Shown one piece after another: positions 17,550 through 26,346 of a stretch of 64,000 nucleotides of DNA (positions within the stretch are counted from its first letter, which is position 1; each line of letters starts with the position of its first letter). Source of the DNA: an uncultured Oxalobacteraceae bacterium (GTDB lineage Bacteria > Pseudomonadota > Gammaproteobacteria > Burkholderiales > Burkholderiaceae_D); contig CAITOF010000098.1 in the NCBI GenBank assembly GCA_903893945.1, positions 29,893 through 93,892 on the forward strand, read 5' to 3'. Under the pieces are notes generated by a model. The model did no database searches and was not told where the DNA came from. It saw only the letters and a list, made by a program, of their open reading frames with translations. The translations under genes were made by a program, and so were the position numbers.

Positions 17550-18212
17550 ATGCGTTACCTGAAATTTGTTACCGCCACGCTGTGGCTGATTACCCAACTC
17601 TGCGCCGCCACACCGACCAACCCGGTTGAAGGGCGTGAATACAAGACGCTGGCATCGCCGCAGCCGGTGACAGCAAGCGGGGGAAAAGTGGAGGTGATTG
17701 AATTTTTCATGTACCATTGCCCGGCCTGCAATCTGCTTGAGCCACAGTTGCTGGACTGGATAAAAAAACAGGGCGACCATATTGTTTTCCGGCGTATCCA
17801 TCTACCCCACAATGGAACAAAAGACGTCGAGTCGCATATGTTTCTGACGCTGGAAGCATTGCAGAAAGAAAATGAGATGCACGCCCGAATCCTGACGACC
17901 TGGCATGTTGATCACCACCAACTGCTCACCGATGCAGACAATGTTGAATGGGCAGTGAACAACGGATTCGACAGACAGCAGTTTATTGATACCTATAATT
18001 CGTTTTCGGTCATGAGTAAATTGCAGAACCTGCTGCATGTGGCGGAAAGTTACCATGTCAACAGCACGCCGTCGCTGATCATTGACGGACGTTTTCTGGT
18101 TGGACCGGCTTTAATACAGGAGAACAACAGGGAACTTAAAGTGGAAGAACTGTCCAGGGCGTTGCTGCAAGTGGCTGATGTACTGGTTGAAAAGGCCAGA
18201 GTGGGCAAATAG
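17550..18212 (+). CDS. dsbA: DsbA-type thiol:disulfide interchange protein
   Basis: This is a 220-residue periplasmic oxidoreductase. A signal peptide ends near CAA (residue 20), the redox motif is CPAC at residues 57-60 in EFFMYHCPACNLLEP, and a cis-proline is in VNSTPSLIIDG. CPAC differs from the CPHC of E. coli DsbA, so its redox potential may differ. Longer frames reach back to 17505, but ATG 17550 starts the signal peptide and is preceded by AAAGGA at about eight bases. It lies 66 bases after ccmE and ends before a strong terminator. Confidence 0.9.
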   Translation: MRYLKFVTATLWLITQLCAATPTNPVEGREYKTLASPQPVTASGGKVEVIEFFMYHCPACNLLEPQLLDWIKKQGDHIVFRRIHLPHNGTKDVESHMFLTLEALQKENEMHARILTTWHVDHHQLLTDADNVEWAVNNGFDRQQFIDTYNSFSVMSKLQNLLHVAESYHVNSTPSLIIDGRFLVGPALIQENNRELKVEELSRALLQVADVLVEKARVGK

Positions 18213-18248
18213 CGTGCTGAACAGATAAAGCGGATTCGTGCTGATGAT

Positions 18249-18295
18249 AAAAAATCCCGGCGCATGAGGTGACTCATGCGCCGGGATTTTTTTTT
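18249..18295. terminator. Bidirectional intrinsic terminator
   Basis: A perfect 14-bp stem (18255-18268 with 18273-18286) closes on a GTGA tetraloop. It is flanked by six A on the left and nine T on the right. It therefore can terminate both the plus-strand ccm-dsbA run and the convergent minus-strand small gene. Confidence 0.95.
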
Positions 18296-18303
18296 GGGTT
18301 GTG

Positions 18304-18417
18304 CTATTGAACCCGCTTTTTCTCTTCTTTCTTAACCTTTTTTTCGGCCCGCTTTTCTTTCAGTGATTTAGCCGGTTCTTTCTTGGTTTCTTTTTTGGTG
18401 TCTTGACTTTTGCCCAT
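18304..18417 (-). CDS. Small lysine-rich protein (37 aa)
   Basis: This minus-strand reading frame encodes MGKSQDTKKETKKEPAKSLK followed by EKRAEKKVKKEEKKRVQ, almost all Lys, Glu and Ala, so it is probably a charged helix or disordered. A strong GGAGG (18423-18427) lies five bases before the ATG, and the shared terminator at 18249-18295 follows its stop. The combination of good ribosome site and terminator makes it a likely real gene. Similar tiny Lys-rich proteins occur in other Proteobacteria without known function; nucleic acid or ribosome association is only a guess. Confidence 0.7.
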   Translation of the reverse strand: MGKSQDTKKETKKEPAKSLKEKRAEKKVKKEEKKRVQ

Positions 18418-18438
18418 TGTGTCCTCCGTCTTTAAAGT

Positions 18439-21108
18439 TTATTGATGTGATGCCAACCATGAGTCAATTTCAGGTAAACGCTGCGTGGTTATTTTAACGC
18501 TATATTTTATGTTTGCTAAAGCTGTTTTTGTGCTGCCAAGCGCGCTGGCGGCAATATGCGCTTTGGCGTAGGCGTTGAGCTTGCCTATCATGGCGGGGTC
18601 ATGGGATTCTTCTGCCAGACGGGGAACGTAGCGACTGCGCGAACTGCCGTCCACAAATTCATCGACCTGTGCCAGATGGGCGATGGCAAAATCAAACGCC
18701 AGGTCCGGATATGAACGCGCCACGGCGTCCAGCATGCCTGCGCTGTTGGTTGCACCCGGTTCAGCGGTCACAGCCAGTGCCAGTGCCCGGTTCGCCAGTG
18801 CCGGATCCCTGCTGGTTGAAATCAGATAGTACATCTGATCTTTGATCATGGGCGATTTCTCAGATTGTGCTGCCGCATGCAATTTATCCCAGGTGGGCGT
18901 GTCGGCATGCAGGGCGATCACTTCCATGACGACCTTGCGCAACTCCACAGGGAAAGCGGCCGGATCAGTTGCCTGCGCATTGTAACGCCGTGTTGCTTCA
19001 GCAATCGTGTTCTGATCGTCAAGCTCGCTCAAGGTATAGATCAGCTGTTCGCGCAAATTGATGGTGGCTGCGGTATCTTCAGGATGAGCGCTCCAGCCGA
19101 TTTTCGCCATGATGGGCGCCAGACGGGCGATGGCATACTGGTTGAACTGTTGCTGGCGTTTCGGGTCGGTCCGGTAAAGCTGATTGATGGCGCTGTAGAT
19201 GCGCGTGACGCTGCTCCAGATCTGCGGATCCGAATTCAGTGGAACGGCTTTGGCCAGGTCGAGTACGTTCGCCATGGGTTGCAATCCTGCCAGACCGAGC
19301 GACCAGGCATCTGCCAGCAGGCCAAGCTGGTCGATCGGGGCGAGATCGGCAAAATGGTCGGCCAGCGCGTTAAACTGCTTTGGTGTGTACAGCGTGCGGA
19401 AGTAGCCCGCCTGACCTGCATTGACCATCACCGGGCCGCAACCAGGCAACTGCAGGCTGGCTTTGCCATGGGCGACCAGTGTCGTTACCGGGACCGGCGA
19501 GCCTGAACCGATCACCTGCGCCGTGACCGGCACATGCCAGGCCAGCGATTTTCTGTTCAGATGGTCGCGGCTGAATTCAGATTGCGTCAGCGTCAGGGTT
19601 GTCTGGTTCGAAACGCAGCGGGCGTCACCCACGTTAATCATCGGAATGCCGGGCTGCAGGGTGAAGTCATGGGCGATGGCCATAATCGGCTTTGACCCGG
19701 CCTGTTCTATCGCATGCCAGAAATCATCGGAGGTGGTATTGCTGTAAGCATGCGTTTTCATGTACAGCCGCACGCCGTCGCGCCACGCGTCTTCACCCAC
19801 ATAACTTTCCAGCATGTGGATGACCGATTCGCCCTTCTGATAGGTAATATTGTCGAAGGCCTGACTGGCCTGTTCGACCGTTTCTATGTGCTGGACAATG
19901 GGGTGGGTGGTCGATAAGGAATCCAGTCCCATGGCGGCCTGGTGAACATTGACCGAGTACAGGTTGGTGTTCCATTCCGGATGCAGCCGGGATGTCGTGC
20001 GATTTTCCATCCATGACGCAAAGCCTTCGTTCAGCCACAGGTCATTCCACCAGCGCATGGTGACCAGGTCACCAAACCACTGATGCGCCATTTCATGGGC
20101 TTCAGTGGCAAAGGAATTTTCTTTGTCACTCTGGGTAGAGATGGTGGGGTCGAGCAGCATGGCATTTTCAAACGTGAAAATTGCGCCCCAGTTTTCCATG
20201 GCAGAAAAAAACTGGCTGCGACCAGGGGCCGCTATGTTATCCAGTTTCGGCAGTGGAAAGTGTACGCCAAAGTAGTCGTTGTATTCGCGCAGTATCTGTT
20301 TGGAGGATTCGAGCGGGAATGCTGCCTGCGACAGCGCACCACGTTGCGTGATCACGCCTACTTCGGTGCCATCGATACTGTCTTTGGCCCGTTCAAAATC
20401 GCCGACACCGAAAAACAGCAGATAGGTCGACATTTTTGGCGTGACACCAAAATGCACCACGTTTTGTCCGTCGGGTAACGGGCGCGTTGTGGCAGCCGGC
20501 ATATTGCTGACCGCCATCTGGTTCGCGGGTACGGTGGCTTCCAGATCAAAGGTCGCCTTGTAGTTCGGTTCGTCCCAGGATGGAATGAATCGGCGTGCGT
20601 CAGAATTTTCAAACTGGGTATACAGTGCGCGCTGGTGACCGTCCGCGGTGTCATAATCGACATGGAAAAGGCCGTTGGCTTGTGAACCGATCAGGCCCTT
20701 ATAGGCGATCGCCAGTGTATAAGTGCCTTTTTGTATGGCATGTGCAAAGGTGAATGTCGCGGTCTGTTGGTCGTTGTTGACTTCAATGTTGCTGGCAGGC
20801 GTGGCCGACGACTTTTCCTGACCGGACATCAGTTGAACCGACAGAAAAGTAAGGTCAACTGCATTCAGTGTAATCCGCGTGGTGGGTTTGAGAACCTCAA
20901 TGGTAATGCGGACGGTTCCGGTAAAACTCGCGTTGGCGGCATCGGGTGTAATCGCAATCGCGTAGTGGGTTGGTGTTACGCCGGCAGGAAGCTGTGTGGT
21001 GGTCTGCTCGTGTTTTGCCCCGCTGAGCGATGCAAAAACCGGTGAACTGGACAGGCTGGTCAGACAGAATGCGGAAGCGACGGCAATGGAAATGAGGTGG
21101 CGTGGCAT
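18439..21108 (-). CDS. M1-family metallo-aminopeptidase, exported
   Basis: This 889-residue zinc aminopeptidase is of the ERAP/PepN type. It has substrate motif SAMEN at about 302-306 (a GAMEN variant), zinc ligands HEMAH at 338-342 and Glu361 in LNEGFA, and the expected C-terminal helical domain. A signal peptide (MPRHLISIAVASAFC to VFA) directs it to the periplasm. I chose the ATG at 21108 because AAAGG lies six bases upstream and the signal peptide starts there; an ATG at 21123 is also in frame. It probably trims peptides in the periplasm. The upstream gap to 21382 contains a plus-strand promoter for the next gene. Confidence 0.93.
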   Translation of the reverse strand: MPRHLISIAVASAFCLTSLSSSPVFASLSGAKHEQTTTQLPAGVTPTHYAIAITPDAANASFTGTVRITIEVLKPTTRITLNAVDLTFLSVQLMSGQEKSSATPASNIEVNNDQQTATFTFAHAIQKGTYTLAIAYKGLIGSQANGLFHVDYDTADGHQRALYTQFENSDARRFIPSWDEPNYKATFDLEATVPANQMAVSNMPAATTRPLPDGQNVVHFGVTPKMSTYLLFFGVGDFERAKDSIDGTEVGVITQRGALSQAAFPLESSKQILREYNDYFGVHFPLPKLDNIAAPGRSQFFSAMENWGAIFTFENAMLLDPTISTQSDKENSFATEAHEMAHQWFGDLVTMRWWNDLWLNEGFASWMENRTTSRLHPEWNTNLYSVNVHQAAMGLDSLSTTHPIVQHIETVEQASQAFDNITYQKGESVIHMLESYVGEDAWRDGVRLYMKTHAYSNTTSDDFWHAIEQAGSKPIMAIAHDFTLQPGIPMINVGDARCVSNQTTLTLTQSEFSRDHLNRKSLAWHVPVTAQVIGSGSPVPVTTLVAHGKASLQLPGCGPVMVNAGQAGYFRTLYTPKQFNALADHFADLAPIDQLGLLADAWSLGLAGLQPMANVLDLAKAVPLNSDPQIWSSVTRIYSAINQLYRTDPKRQQQFNQYAIARLAPIMAKIGWSAHPEDTAATINLREQLIYTLSELDDQNTIAEATRRYNAQATDPAAFPVELRKVVMEVIALHADTPTWDKLHAAAQSEKSPMIKDQMYYLISTSRDPALANRALALAVTAEPGATNSAGMLDAVARSYPDLAFDFAIAHLAQVDEFVDGSSRSRYVPRLAEESHDPAMIGKLNAYAKAHIAASALGSTKTALANIKYSVKITTQRLPEIDSWLASHQ

Positions 21109-21317
21109 TACATACCTTTGCATTGGAGTTTAGTAGACTGGCAACATTACTTGGTTTTAAGGCGCTTCGCAAGTTATTGGCAAATTATCTTATGGAAAGC
21201 ACAATTTAATCACCTGTTGCCGGCGCGGCTGGAAAATCAGGCCGGGATTTTGAATGTCAAATAACTAATTGTGTTGTACGGACAAATTGGTAATGTCAGA
21301 ATACCGGTCCGTGTAAA

Positions 21318-21345
21318 TTGATCCCGATATTTTTCGCGTTATACT
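21318..21345 (+). promoter_or_regulatory. Candidate sigma-70 promoter for the 21382 gene
   Basis: TTGATC (21318-21323) and TATACT (21340-21345) are separated by 16 bp, about 30 bases before the strong GGGGGAGG ribosome site of the next gene. Both boxes are close to consensus. Predicted by eye only. Confidence 0.5.
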
Positions 21346-21381
21346 TGCCGTTCAAAAAATCAACATGGGGGGAGGCTGTCA

Positions 21382-21792
21382 ATGAGCATAAAAAATAAAA
21401 TTCGTACCGTTCTGAAAATTCGCAAAGAACGTGCGGTGCCGCCGGCGGGACCCATGCCCCAGATCGGCAGCAGTATTGTGTGCAACCGGCTCAGGATACG
21501 TTTGAAATACCCGATCAACCGGGAAATCTGGGACTGGTTCTGCAAGCACGGCTGGCGTGCGGTCGACATGCGTACCGAACGGCGTGAATATACGCTGCTG
21601 CCAGACCGGGCCCTTGAAAAATTGATTAATCTGGAAGGCGTTGAACGCGATGTCCTGCATAAACAGATCATGCAGAAATACACTGTCAGCCGAATCAATG
21701 CCGATAAAGGTGAAAAAGCCAGAAAACCGGAATCGCCGGCTGTTGCGGTGAAAAACAGTGAACCCGACAGGGTTTCCGAAGAAATAAGCTGA
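21382..21792 (+). CDS. Unrecognised 136-aa basic protein
   Basis: This protein is predicted cytoplasmic, with no signal or membrane segment. It has a basic N-terminus (SIKNKIRTVLKIRKERA) and a central region with INREIWDWFCKHGWRAVDMR and LLPDRALEKLINLEGVERD. The tail is rich in Lys, Glu and Pro and probably flexible. A GGGGGAGG ribosome site eight bases before the ATG and a good promoter upstream support expression. I do not recognise the family. It stands alone between divergent or separate units. Confidence 0.6.
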   Translation: MSIKNKIRTVLKIRKERAVPPAGPMPQIGSSIVCNRLRIRLKYPINREIWDWFCKHGWRAVDMRTERREYTLLPDRALEKLINLEGVERDVLHKQIMQKYTVSRINADKGEKARKPESPAVAVKNSEPDRVSEEIS

Positions 21793-22043
21793 CCGCCGCC
21801 GTGTGCTCCGGGCCGGTTGCACGGTGACGTCTGCCCATGGTGGTGGGTCGTGCGCAGCGCGGCTGCAGCTGCGGAAATCAGCACCAGGGTGTAACCCGCT
21901 ACGGTCGCTGTATCAGCAGTCCAGGCTGAAGAACAAATAGGTGTGTCGGATTTAAGACATATCGCCGGCAACCCACCGACCAAATCGTTACCAAGCGCAC
22001 GGGTTCAGCCATCGCATTGTAGAATTGTCCGGTAATTTCGCAT

Positions 22044-22059
22044 AAGTTCAGTTGAACTT
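22044..22059. repeat. Perfect palindrome upstream of the DUF1631 gene
   Basis: AAGTTCA-GT-TGAACTT has 7-bp arms and lies 31 bases before the DUF1631 start codon, a suitable place for an operator. The regulator is unknown. The 297-base gap (21793-22089) otherwise holds nothing I can name. Confidence 0.4.
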
Positions 22060-22089
22060 TCCCGATCATGAATTCCTTGCCTGTCAGCC

Positions 22090-24519
22090 ATGAACCAATA
22101 TCAACAAGTCATCCAGTTAGCCAAACAGAGCGCGCTTAAGAAGTTTTCCGTGCTTGTGCAACGCATGGCGCAGAATTCCGATCAGGAGCTGGCAAAGGCG
22201 CTGTCGGTGAATTCGCCCACGACCGACTACATGACCATCAATGCGGCGCGCCATTTTCTGCAAAAGGCAGGCAATGATTTACTGCAAAATCTGGAGGACC
22301 TGTACCGGCAGAAGCTGGAACAGGCGCTGAAAGACATGTATTCGAATGAGCACGTCGAGGTGAGCCAGATCAGGGTGTCCGCGCTGAGCCTGATTGATGA
22401 CAAAACGATTGATGACCAGATCGAGGTCGGCCATATGGTCGGCAGGCTGACGGCGTCCTGCAGCGAAAGTCTTGGGCGGGTCAATTTCATCATTTCCCAG
22501 CTGATTGAAAAGCCGGATGTGCGTGAAAAGGACAATCCGTTTCGTCCCGAATTGATCGCCCATACGCTTTATAGCGTCATGGTCACCATGGTGCAGGATG
22601 AGCGGGTGCGCAACTTCCTGCTGAGCTATTCAACCAATTCGCTGGCGATGTATCTGTCCGAATATTACGTTGAGCTGTGCGAAGTTTTCAAATCGGGTGG
22701 CATCAGTCCCAAGATCTACACCCGTCCGACGTCAAAGAAACCGTATTCGGAAGACCCGCAGAACCGGCCGACATCCCAGAAAAACGAGGGTGGCAGGAAT
22801 GGTGATCAGGCTGCTTCGGGGGGCGCAGGCGCAGGCGACCCGGGAGGCGCGAACTCCTTTCCCGGATCGGTTGCGCCGGATGTCTTTCCGGGCTTGGAGC
22901 GGCTCCTGAGACTGATGCAGCCGCAAATGATGGGCACGCCGCAAAATCCGCTGTTGCCGGTGCCGGCGGACTCGGTGCAGGTTAATCCGCTGACCGCATT
23001 CGGAGCACTGGTCAGTAATCTCATGCAGGGCGCGCCACAGGGTCAAGCCGGTTTCACTGGCGGTGCCGGTCAGGCGGGCGCCTACCCCGGTGGGCCTGCA
23101 GGTGTATCGTCGCAGTTACTGGAGCGGCTGAATCAATTGCAGGACCTGATCGCCAGCGGCCGTGGCGGGGGTCCGGAGGCTGTATCATTGGGCAACCAGC
23201 TCTTTGCCTCCGGTGCCGGACCCGATGACGGGACCGCCAGTCAATCCGAGCGCATGGCGATTGAACTGGTCGCCGTCCTGTTTGAACTGATACACCGGGA
23301 TGCCCAGATTCCGCAGGGTTTGCGCGACCAGATCGGGCAATTGCAGATTCCGTTCTCCAAGTCGGCGATACTGGACCCGGACACACTTCAGCAGGTCGAC
23401 CACCCGACGCGGCAATTGCTGAATCACATGGGCATGGTGTCGGTCGGGTTGCCGACAGACACCGAATACGGTCAGGAGGTGAGTTCGGAAATCAAGCGCA
23501 TCGTGCAGAAAATTCTGGCAGATTTTGGTGAAGACACCGGTATTTTTACAACCTGCCTTGAAGAACTGAAAAAATTCATGGGCGAGGAAATGAGTCGTGT
23601 CGATGCGGAGATAAAACGTTATGTCGTCGCAATGGAAGAAGTGCAGCGGATTAATAATCTGACTTATGGCATCAGCACGGCGGTCAGCGAGCTGCTGCTT
23701 CCCATGAATCTTGATCAGCATGTGGTGGATTTCTGCCTGAATACCTGGGTCCATGTGCTGGTGAAAGCGTCGACGAAAATCATGAAGGCCCGCGGCGACG
23801 ACGCCAAATCAACACGCTCGCAGCTACTGCTGTTTTTCAACGCACTGCCCGATCTGGTCTGGAGCTCCCAGCAAAAAACTTCCACCGAAGACCGGCTGAC
23901 CCTGATCCGGTTATTACCCAAGCTGGTCAAAATCATCAAGAGTGGCATGAAGGCGCTGCGCCTGAGTGATGAGGAGTCCAAACAGGCACTGGACAAATTG
24001 CTCGCCATTCATGCCCAGGTGCTGGCCAACAATGAACTGAACCCGACCCAGAAACTGCCCACCCTGATGGAGTTGCGCCAGACTTTCAAAGTCGAGGTGA
24101 TACAGGAAAAGGCAGTTGCGTCCAAAGCCATTGCGCCACCTTCACTGGACGGCCGGTTCATCGAAGCGGCACTGGCTAAACGAGGAGTAGATGCCGAGGT
24201 CCGCATCAGCACGGTCGACGGCTATTCGTCCAATGTGGAACAGGAATGGCTCGCGGATATGCAGGTCGGGACGCGCATAGAATACAAGGATTACGGTGAA
24301 TATCAGTTTGGGCGGCTGATATGGGTCGGCCGGCAGCAATCGCTGTTCATGTTCAAACTGGACAATTCACCCAAACCGCTGGTTTATTGCCCGGTTTATT
24401 TAAGCAAGGCATTGCGCACCGGCACGTTGACGTTCGTGGAAACCGCGCCGACCTTTGAGCGCGCCGTGGCCACCTTGCTGCAGCAGGCGGAATCACTGAA
24501 AAAAAACCATGTCATGTAG
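22090..24519 (+). CDS. DUF1631 protein (809 aa)
   Basis: This large cytoplasmic protein of the DUF1631 family, common in Gamma- and Betaproteobacteria, has no assigned biochemistry. It opens with a helical domain (VIQLAKQSALKKFSVLVQRM), followed by a Gly/Pro/Ala-rich, probably disordered middle (about residues 215-370). A long helical region and a C-terminal beta-rich domain (VRISTVDGYSSNVEQEW, then RLIWVGRQQSLFMFKLD) come next. That last domain recalls c-di-GMP-type PilZ barrels, but I see no clear RxxxR motif. Monocistronic, with a palindrome at 22044. Confidence 0.88.
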   Translation: MNQYQQVIQLAKQSALKKFSVLVQRMAQNSDQELAKALSVNSPTTDYMTINAARHFLQKAGNDLLQNLEDLYRQKLEQALKDMYSNEHVEVSQIRVSALSLIDDKTIDDQIEVGHMVGRLTASCSESLGRVNFIISQLIEKPDVREKDNPFRPELIAHTLYSVMVTMVQDERVRNFLLSYSTNSLAMYLSEYYVELCEVFKSGGISPKIYTRPTSKKPYSEDPQNRPTSQKNEGGRNGDQAASGGAGAGDPGGANSFPGSVAPDVFPGLERLLRLMQPQMMGTPQNPLLPVPADSVQVNPLTAFGALVSNLMQGAPQGQAGFTGGAGQAGAYPGGPAGVSSQLLERLNQLQDLIASGRGGGPEAVSLGNQLFASGAGPDDGTASQSERMAIELVAVLFELIHRDAQIPQGLRDQIGQLQIPFSKSAILDPDTLQQVDHPTRQLLNHMGMVSVGLPTDTEYGQEVSSEIKRIVQKILADFGEDTGIFTTCLEELKKFMGEEMSRVDAEIKRYVVAMEEVQRINNLTYGISTAVSELLLPMNLDQHVVDFCLNTWVHVLVKASTKIMKARGDDAKSTRSQLLLFFNALPDLVWSSQQKTSTEDRLTLIRLLPKLVKIIKSGMKALRLSDEESKQALDKLLAIHAQVLANNELNPTQKLPTLMELRQTFKVEVIQEKAVASKAIAPPSLDGRFIEAALAKRGVDAEVRISTVDGYSSNVEQEWLADMQVGTRIEYKDYGEYQFGRLIWVGRQQSLFMFKLDNSPKPLVYCPVYLSKALRTGTLTFVETAPTFERAVATLLQQAESLKKNHVM

Positions 24520-24568
24520 ACCGGCCACAGTCCGGCAGTTAAACGGAACTCGATAAGTCATTGCTGAA

Positions 24569-25336
24569 ATGAAGCTGCCCATTCATCACATCGTGCCAGG
24601 CAACAGGACATCCCTGCGGCTCAGCCCGGTGCGGCTGGCGATTGTCCTGACGCTGTTCGCGTCAGCGGCATGGGCCGATGAAATGACGATTCCCTTGCAA
24701 TACTCCGAACGACCGCCGTATATCACAAGGGCACCGGATGGGTCGGTGGGTGGCATTTCGGCCCTTTCCGCGATGCGCGCTTTCAGAGCCGCGGGCATCC
24801 CGTATGAATTGCGTTTCATGTCGACAAAACACCAGATCATCAACCTGCAGGCCAACGAAGAACCGCTGTGTTCGATAGCGTGGTACAAGACCCCGGAGCG
24901 GGAAGCGTTTGCCAAATTCACCAGGCCCATCTCGCAGGATACGCCGACCATCGCGCTGGCCAACATCAATTTTCAGGCGCCACCGAATCCAACCGTTGAG
25001 ACTCTGCTCGCCAATCCCGGCACGCGTGTTCTGCTCAAGCAGTCAGTGGTTTACGGTGCCTATGTGGAATCGAAACTGGGGGGCGCAAAGGCTCAGGTAA
25101 CCCGTACTTACAACGAGTACCAAACGATCGTCAAGGCGATTAGGAACGGACGGGCAGACCTGACCTTCGCCACGCAGGAAGAAGCAGACTACTACGCCAA
25201 ACACCTGGGGTATCCGATCGGGGCCTTCCAGGTCATACGCCTGACTGACGTCCCCGCCGGTGAATATCGTCACATCCTGTGCAGCAGGAAAGTCCCCGAC
25301 GCCATCATCAGCAGACTGAACGCGGCGTTGCAGTAA
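24569..25336 (+). CDS. Periplasmic solute-binding protein, family 3 type
   Basis: This 255-residue protein has a signal sequence ending near AAWADE (about residue 37) and a bacterial family-3 solute-binding fold: YSERPPYITRAPDGSVGGIS, a two-lobed layout, and NGRADLTFATQEEADYYA. Such proteins bind amino acids or small organic ions for ABC uptake, or act as sensor domains. No permease or ATPase for uptake lies next to it; the following ABC genes are on the other strand and of a different type. The ligand is unknown. Confidence 0.75.
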   Translation: MKLPIHHIVPGNRTSLRLSPVRLAIVLTLFASAAWADEMTIPLQYSERPPYITRAPDGSVGGISALSAMRAFRAAGIPYELRFMSTKHQIINLQANEEPLCSIAWYKTPEREAFAKFTRPISQDTPTIALANINFQAPPNPTVETLLANPGTRVLLKQSVVYGAYVESKLGGAKAQVTRTYNEYQTIVKAIRNGRADLTFATQEEADYYAKHLGYPIGAFQVIRLTDVPAGEYRHILCSRKVPDAIISRLNAALQ

Positions 25337-25411
25337 CCAGCCCTGCCGGTCTGCGGCATGAGGGCATGGCCCTGTCTGCTCAATGGCATGGCTTGATTGA
25401 ATGAACCGCCG

Positions 25412-26344
25412 TTAATCGTCGTCGCGCCAGCGTCGCATCCGGATGGCGGCACCCATCATGGCGGCTCCACACAGTGCACCGAGCCAGACATGGATTGCGC
25501 CGAGTGACAGCCAGGCTGATTTCAGGATCATGCCGGGATCCAGACCCTGATGTTGGTTAAGCAGAGGATCGGCGCTGTCCGGACTGAAGGCATGCCATAT
25601 TCCCGGGAACAGTCCGTCGAGACCACGAAGAATGACGTGGTTCACCAGCCAGTCGATGTTCCAGTCGAGGCCATACGCGGTGGTGGTTATTTTGAGTACG
25701 GCTATGATCAGCAGCGGCACCCCCACCGCCCAGAGAAAAACCTTGGAACGGGCCCAGCCCGACACCATGAACAGCCAGCCCACGGTAGGCAAGGCCCAGA
25801 GCACATACACCGGTAACAGGGCGAGCAGTTGCAGGGGGGTTAAATAAATGGTCGGGGTCAGGAAAACAAGGCTGAACAGGTTGTATCCCTTGAAGCACAG
25901 TGCCACGCACATCACCAGTATGAGCAGCAGCGATGTGATGGTGGTGATGATCAGGTTAAGAACCGGAACGCAGACCAGCGCGGTGATCACTTTCGACAGG
26001 ACGGTGATCCTGTCGGATACCGGCAACGACTTCCAGAATAGTATGCTCCGGTCGCTGCGTTCGCTGTACAAGGTAGCCAGGCTGTAAAAAAACAGAATCA
26101 CGCCTTGCATCAGAAACAGAGGTGCGAACGAGGCCATATAGGCCGTGTTCAGCAGCAGCCGGACTTTTTCCGGGCTGGGTAACAGGGCATAGGCATCTTG
26201 GCCCTCGTGCGCCTCACCGACGCCGGTGAACACAGCCAGGCTCACCAGCAGCAAGATCAGAAGTGCCACGATAACGGGCGCCTTGATAAACATGCCGCGG
26301 TGTTCCGCGAATTCACGCCGGATCAGCCATTTCATCGTAGTCAT
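25412..26344 (-). CDS. ABC transporter permease of a YtrA-regulated system
   Basis: This 310-residue protein has about six hydrophobic helices, for example VIVALLILLLVSLAVF, LLILVMCVALCF and FLWAVGVPLLIIAVL. Motifs such as YSERSDRSILFWKSLPVSDR are typical of ABC-2-like permeases paired with YtrA-type regulators. It is the last gene of a three-gene minus-strand operon, two bases from the ATPase gene. Export of a drug, peptide or lipid-active compound, or an envelope stress role, is likely but not specified. Confidence 0.85.
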   Translation of the reverse strand: MTTMKWLIRREFAEHRGMFIKAPVIVALLILLLVSLAVFTGVGEAHEGQDAYALLPSPEKVRLLLNTAYMASFAPLFLMQGVILFFYSLATLYSERSDRSILFWKSLPVSDRITVLSKVITALVCVPVLNLIITTITSLLLILVMCVALCFKGYNLFSLVFLTPTIYLTPLQLLALLPVYVLWALPTVGWLFMVSGWARSKVFLWAVGVPLLIIAVLKITTTAYGLDWNIDWLVNHVILRGLDGLFPGIWHAFSPDSADPLLNQHQGLDPGMILKSAWLSLGAIHVWLGALCGAAMMGAAIRMRRWRDDD

Positions 26345-26346
26345 GA

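Noticed and set aside
18865..19506. Plus-strand open frame of 213 codons inside the M1 aminopeptidase gene
   Set aside because: Opposite a clear metallopeptidase with all catalytic motifs; the predicted protein has no family features.
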